The notes under the pieces: generated by a model
Told to the model about the DNA's origin: nothing
The model's input: only the letters and a program-made list of their open reading frames with translations
Database searches by the model: none
NCBI RefSeq assembly: GCF_001714725.1
Contig: NZ_CP016447.1
Coordinates: 310,001 to 374,000 of the forward strand
Origin: Acidovorax sp. RAC01
Lineage (GTDB): Bacteria; Pseudomonadota; Gammaproteobacteria; Burkholderiales; Burkholderiaceae_C
DNA: 64,000 nucleotides
Direction of reading: 5' to 3'
Position numbers and translations under genes: made by a program
In this document: positions 60,556-64,000 of the stretch, piece after piece
How the letters are laid out: each line of letters starts with the position of its first letter
How positions within the stretch are numbered: position 1 is the stretch's first letter

Positions 60556-61377
60556 ATGTCCGTCCCTCTGCTGCCGGCTGCAAGACTGCCCATGGTGAGC
60601 CTCGCTCTGGGGATCGGACTTCTTCTTGTAATGACCGCACAGGGGGCCAGTGCGACCACCCTGACCATCGCCGCGGCGTCGGTGCTGATGTTTGCAGCCT
60701 GCTGGGCCAATGCCGCCCGGTTGCTGGGCAGCGCACGCGCCCTGCGTTTTGTGGTGATTGCCGTGGGTGCGGGCTGGTTCGCCGAGCAGATGGGCTCCAC
60801 CCATGGCTGGTTCTTTGGCGACTACCACTACACCGATGTGCTGGGGCCCCGCGTGGGCAACGTGCCGTTCGTGATCCCGCTGATGTGGTTTGCGCTCACC
60901 TACATCGGCTTCGTGATGGCCAACCTCGTCGTCTGGCACGCGCCACTGGACCGCGCGCAGGGCCTGGGCCCTGCCGTCTTGCTGTCATTTCTGGCGGCCA
61001 TGATCGTGACCGCGTTCGATCTTGGATCCGACCCCTACTTTGTCTTCGTCCTGAAGGCGTGGGTCATGGTCAAGACCGACGGCGCCTGGTTTGGGGAAAC
61101 CGTACAGGGTTTCCTGGGGTGGATGTTCGTGGCCTTCGTGATCATCGCGGTGTTCCGGCTGTCGTCGCGGGGGCCCGCCGGGCGCGTGGCGGGCGCTTTC
61201 ACGGCGCGCCATGCGCTGGTACCCCTTGGCATGTACGCGTGCGGCATGGTGTTTCAGATGATCTACGGCCACCCGCTTGAAATCCGTTCGATCGCTCCGT
61301 TCGCCATGGGCATTCCGCTGGTCTGCGCATGGGCGGGGCTGCAGCGCTGGCGCGCCACGGGCGGGGTGGTGGCATGA
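60556..61377 (+). CDS. DUF422/CruF-like carotenoid biosynthesis membrane protein
   Basis: 273-residue integral membrane protein with about seven hydrophobic segments. Conserved polar residues characteristic of the DUF422 carotenoid hydratase group are visible: EQMGSTHGWFFGDYHYTD, GNVPFVIPLMWFALTY and AFDLGSDPYFVF. Members such as CruF hydrate carotenoid end groups, but many relatives occur in bacteria without obvious carotenoid genes, and none is seen in this window. The start at 60556 gives a membrane-compatible N-terminus. It overlaps the DUF2236 gene by ATGA. Confidence 0.75.
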   Translation: MSVPLLPAARLPMVSLALGIGLLLVMTAQGASATTLTIAAASVLMFAACWANAARLLGSARALRFVVIAVGAGWFAEQMGSTHGWFFGDYHYTDVLGPRVGNVPFVIPLMWFALTYIGFVMANLVVWHAPLDRAQGLGPAVLLSFLAAMIVTAFDLGSDPYFVFVLKAWVMVKTDGAWFGETVQGFLGWMFVAFVIIAVFRLSSRGPAGRVAGAFTARHALVPLGMYACGMVFQMIYGHPLEIRSIAPFAMGIPLVCAWAGLQRWRATGGVVA

Positions 61378-62891
61378 GCCGCAGCGCGCGTGCCCACGGC
61401 GGTCTGCCCGCCGCACAGCTGGCCGGGTTCCAGCTGCAGGCCGACCCGTTGGCCGACCAGACGGTCGCCACCATCCTCGGCGCATGGCCGATGGGCGCGG
61501 CCCATGCATCCGCACCGCAGTGGGAGCGCATCCAGACGGTCAACATCCTGCTGGACCAGTGGGTCGACAACGCAAGCCTGGCCTGGTGGACTGCACCGCG
61601 CGGCGCGGTCCGCGGCATCGTCGGCAACCGGGAAGTCGAGGGCCATGTCGACGACGCCATGGCCGACGCCCTGAACCACTACATCCAAACCGCGCAGACC
61701 CTTCCGCCCTGGGCGGATGCTGCGCACATCGAGCGCGCTGAAGAGCTGTTCATGGAGCATGGTGCGCTGTCGTGCATCCTGCTTTTTTGCTCGAGCCTGC
61801 CCGAGTGTTATGTGGTGCCCGACCTGTCGAGCGTGCTGCACGCCACCGGCCAGCTGGAGCAGAACACCGAATACCGCATCCGGTCTACCGCAGCCATGAT
61901 CTTCCCGGTGATGATGCACGGCGGCCTTGCAGCGCGCGGCGCAGGCATTGCCCAGGTGCTCAAGGTGCGGCTCATCCACGCCATGGTGCGCAACCTGATC
62001 CTGCACGGCTCCCCGCAAGACCTGGTGCGCAGCGTGCAGGCGGGCCAGGACGGCATCATCGAAGCACAACCCCGGCCGGCGGCTGCCGGTGGACGCGGGG
62101 TGATGTACCAGACGCTCTTCGCCCACGGCTGGAACACGTCACGCGACGGCCTCCCCTGCAACCAGGAAGAGCTGGCCTACACCTTGCTGACCTTTGGCTA
62201 TGTATTCCTGCGCAGCCTGCGCAGGCTGGGCATCGGCCTGCCACCGGAAGACGAAGAGGCCTACCTGCACGCATGGAACGTGGTCGGCCATGTGCTGGGC
62301 ATCGAGCGCGCGCTGATGGTACGCACCATGGACGAAGGCCAGGCGCTAATGGCCAGCATGCAGGCCCGCGGCCGCGCGCAACCGGTGGCCCCCGACCCCC
62401 GGCCAGCGCTGGGCCAGGCCCTGATGCAAACAATGGCGGGGGCACTGCCCTGGAAGATCATCAAGCCCTTCCCGCCGCTCATGACGCGCTACCTGTGCGG
62501 CCGCGCCACCGCGCACGACCTGGGCCTGCTGACGCAGCCCGTCCCCTGGCTGTCGCTCGCGCTGTTCTGGGCCGTGCTGCTGGTGGCCAGGGCGGTGGAC
62601 ACACTGGCGCGGCTCGCCGTGCCGCAGTTTTCACTGGTGCGGGCGCTCACGCGGGTGGTGGGCTACCACTTCATGAGCCGGGTGCTCATGAGCCAGACCC
62701 GCCCCCTGCAGCTGCCCGCGGGCCTGCTGTCGCAGGTGGATGCACTGGTGCACGGCTGGAGCGACGATACCCGCGCGCCGCGCTGGCTCAACCACCTGGA
62801 AGACCGGCTCACCACCCGCGGCAGCTGGAGCGCCAACCTGGCGGGCACCGCGACGGCAGCGCAACGTACCCCCGGGCAGCGGTCCCGCTAG
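61374..62891 (+). CDS. DUF2236 (MpaB/latex-clearing-like) putative heme oxygenase
   Basis: 505-residue protein of the DUF2236 family, which includes rubber oxygenase Lcp and fungal MpaB, haem proteins that cleave double bonds in isoprenoid chains. Recognisable features: EELFMEHGALSCILLFCSSLPECYV in the N-terminal half, NQEELAYTLLTFGYVFLRSLRRLG, and EEAYLHAWNVVGHVLGIERALM, with histidines that could bind haem. A hydrophobic segment near residues 385-405 suggests membrane association. ATGA overlap with the DUF422 gene implies a joint role, plausibly on isoprenoid or carotenoid-like lipids; this is inference. Confidence 0.75.
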   Translation: MSRSARAHGGLPAAQLAGFQLQADPLADQTVATILGAWPMGAAHASAPQWERIQTVNILLDQWVDNASLAWWTAPRGAVRGIVGNREVEGHVDDAMADALNHYIQTAQTLPPWADAAHIERAEELFMEHGALSCILLFCSSLPECYVVPDLSSVLHATGQLEQNTEYRIRSTAAMIFPVMMHGGLAARGAGIAQVLKVRLIHAMVRNLILHGSPQDLVRSVQAGQDGIIEAQPRPAAAGGRGVMYQTLFAHGWNTSRDGLPCNQEELAYTLLTFGYVFLRSLRRLGIGLPPEDEEAYLHAWNVVGHVLGIERALMVRTMDEGQALMASMQARGRAQPVAPDPRPALGQALMQTMAGALPWKIIKPFPPLMTRYLCGRATAHDLGLLTQPVPWLSLALFWAVLLVARAVDTLARLAVPQFSLVRALTRVVGYHFMSRVLMSQTRPLQLPAGLLSQVDALVHGWSDDTRAPRWLNHLEDRLTTRGSWSANLAGTATAAQRTPGQRSR

Positions 62892-62926
62892 CAGCAGTCA
62901 CGCACCGCCCTGTCCCACCACGCCTC

Positions 62927-64000
62927 ATGTTTTTGCTCCGCCACCTCCTGGTCATGGCCCGAATGGTCCGCACGGGCCACGTATGCCGTTGCATGGCGCA
63001 GGCTGCTGCAGTGCTGCTGCTGACCGCTGCCTGGGGCCTGCCCGCTTACGCACAGCCCCTGGCGCCTGTGGTGCTGACCGCCGAGACCACCCGCCTCAAT
63101 CCCTGGGACGCCATCACGCTCAAGGCCGATCCGACCTACCAGCTCACCGTGCAGGACATGCTGGGCCGCCTGAACGAATTCGAGCAGCCGGACCGGCGCG
63201 GCGGATCGCTGGGCATCCACAAGGCGGCCATGTGGCTGCGCATTCCGGTCATTGCGCCGCAGGCATCTGATACACCCTGGGTCGTCGACATCGGCTACGC
63301 ATCGCTCCGGGCAGACATCTACCTTGCCAGCGGCGGCCAGCTGGTGCAGCAGCTCATCGACGACGCTGCGACAGCGCAGCTGTCCAGCCGTACGCCCGCC
63401 ATGGCGTTCGAGCTGCAGCCCGGCCAGCCGTACGACCTGCTCATACGCATACAGGCCACCGGGCCGTTGATCCTGCCGATCACCATCGGCACCATGCCCA
63501 GCCAGCTGCACCAGGCCTTGCGCGACCAGATGCTGCAGGGCCTGCTCAACGGGCTGGCTTTCTTCCTGCTGGCGTACAGCCTGATCCAGTGGATCACGCA
63601 GCGCGAGCGCCTGTTCGCCTTTTACGCGCTGGTGGTGATCGGCAGCGCGGGCTTTTCGCTGCAGTTCTTCGGGATCGGTGCGCAGTTTCTGTGGCCCGAC
63701 AACCCGTGGATGGCGCGTCACGGCGGTGTGGCCGCGGGCCTCACGGCGCTGGCGGGCTCGTTCCTCTTCCTGGGCCACGCGCTTTCCGACAGCCGGCGCC
63801 CCACCCGGTACGCGCGCACCATGCGCTGGGGCGCCGCCATCACGGGCACCCTGTGCGTTGCCATGATGCTCGGCTGGGTCAGCGTACCGATCGCGATAGC
63901 CCTCATGAGCCTGGTCGGGCCCCTGCCGTCCATCCTGAGCGTGCCCGCGGCACTTGCCCTCGTTCGGAAAAAGGACGCCATCGGCACCACGCTGCTGGTG
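62927..64000 (+). CDS. 7TM-DISM receptor protein, 3' end cut by window
   Basis: At least 358 residues, open to the window end. An N-terminal hydrophobic signal (AAAVLLLTAAWGLPAYA) is followed by an extracytoplasmic 7TMR-DISMED2-like beta domain (about residues 45-190, with MWLRIPVIAP and WVVDIGYASLRADIYL), then at least five membrane helices from about residue 205 (LLNGLAFFLLAYSLIQWI) matching the 7TMR-DISM_7TM layout. Such receptors usually end in a GGDEF or histidine kinase domain; that part lies outside the window. It starts 35 bp after the DUF2236 gene. Confidence 0.78.
   Translation, partial: MFLLRHLLVMARMVRTGHVCRCMAQAAAVLLLTAAWGLPAYAQPLAPVVLTAETTRLNPWDAITLKADPTYQLTVQDMLGRLNEFEQPDRRGGSLGIHKAAMWLRIPVIAPQASDTPWVVDIGYASLRADIYLASGGQLVQQLIDDAATAQLSSRTPAMAFELQPGQPYDLLIRIQATGPLILPITIGTMPSQLHQALRDQMLQGLLNGLAFFLLAYSLIQWITQRERLFAFYALVVIGSAGFSLQFFGIGAQFLWPDNPWMARHGGVAAGLTALAGSFLFLGHALSDSRRPTRYARTMRWGAAITGTLCVAMMLGWVSVPIAIALMSLVGPLPSILSVPAALALVRKKDAIGTTLLV

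Noticed and set aside
1..64000. CRISPR arrays, tRNA or rRNA genes, prophage or insertion sequence transposases
   Set aside because: Looked for and not found: no regularly spaced direct repeats, no tRNA cloverleaf sequences recognised, and no transposase or integrase motifs in any supported gene.

Overview
The window is one high-GC, gene-dense chromosomal segment of a betaproteobacterium, most likely a Comamonadaceae member close to Acidovorax. The evidence is protein style (Bug/TctC and TRAP receptors, DUF4148 and DUF4124 proteins), the gene repertoire, and several families of short dispersed palindromic repeats that I associate with that family. No rRNA, tRNA, CRISPR array, phage or insertion sequence was seen. 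Many genes overlap by ATGA, which indicates translationally coupled operons.

Layout. 1-2.8 kb: nitrate ABC importer (nrtA partial, nrtB, ATPase). 3-4.9 kb: CBS protein and two tandem DUF4148 genes. 5-9.6 kb: TRAP transporter, gluconokinase and a divergent LacI-type GntR regulator with a pair of TAGCGCT operators. 10-17 kb: a complete cyclohexanecarboxylate-to-pimeloyl-CoA pathway (badH, badI, aliB, aliA, a Bug receptor, badK) with convergent badR. The badH promoter and the badR promoter carry the same inverted repeat GACAA-N4-TTGTC. 17-19 kb: PAS-type chemoreceptor. 19.2-29.5 kb: assimilatory nitrate/nitrite reduction (nirB, a P-box protein, nirD, nasA, ybiB, cobA, and a second P-box protein fused to a chemoreceptor tip). 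It is preceded by a textbook sigma-54 promoter and a leader with an ANTAR-type hexaloop hairpin followed by a strong terminator. 29.5-38.4 kb: thioesterase, fatty acid hydroxylase, DUF4124, ABC receptor, HI0933 flavoprotein and a large GGDEF-EAL protein. 38.5-42 kb: rpsU, yqeY, LysR and D-malate/tartrate dehydrogenase. 42-46.8 kb: a light and DNA-repair operon (lipocalin, FAD oxidoreductase, DUF2256, cryptochrome DASH, FeS photolyase). 46.8-58.5 kb: pmbA, yjgA/darP, mog, PilZ, cysE, trmJ, suhB, GGDEF-EAL and mutS. 58.7-64 kb: Anbu proteasome-like peptidase, alpha/beta hydrolase, DUF422 membrane protein, DUF2236 oxygenase-like protein and a 7TM-DISM receptor cut by the window end.

How the parts work together: nitrate is imported by NrtABC, reduced by NasA to nitrite and by the siroheme enzyme NirBD to ammonium, with CobA supplying a siroheme precursor. 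The AliA-AliB-BadK-BadH-BadI series converts an alicyclic acid to pimeloyl-CoA under BadR control.

The most unusual signals are: (a) eight copies of a roughly 60-nt repeat, five of them read through in frame inside conserved genes including mutS and trmJ; (b) the layered sigma-54 plus antitermination control of the nitrate operon together with two P-box proteins; (c) the matched BadR operator candidates; (d) a 736-bp fold-back element splitting the nitrate operon. All family assignments come from reading the sequence and remembered family features; no database search was run.
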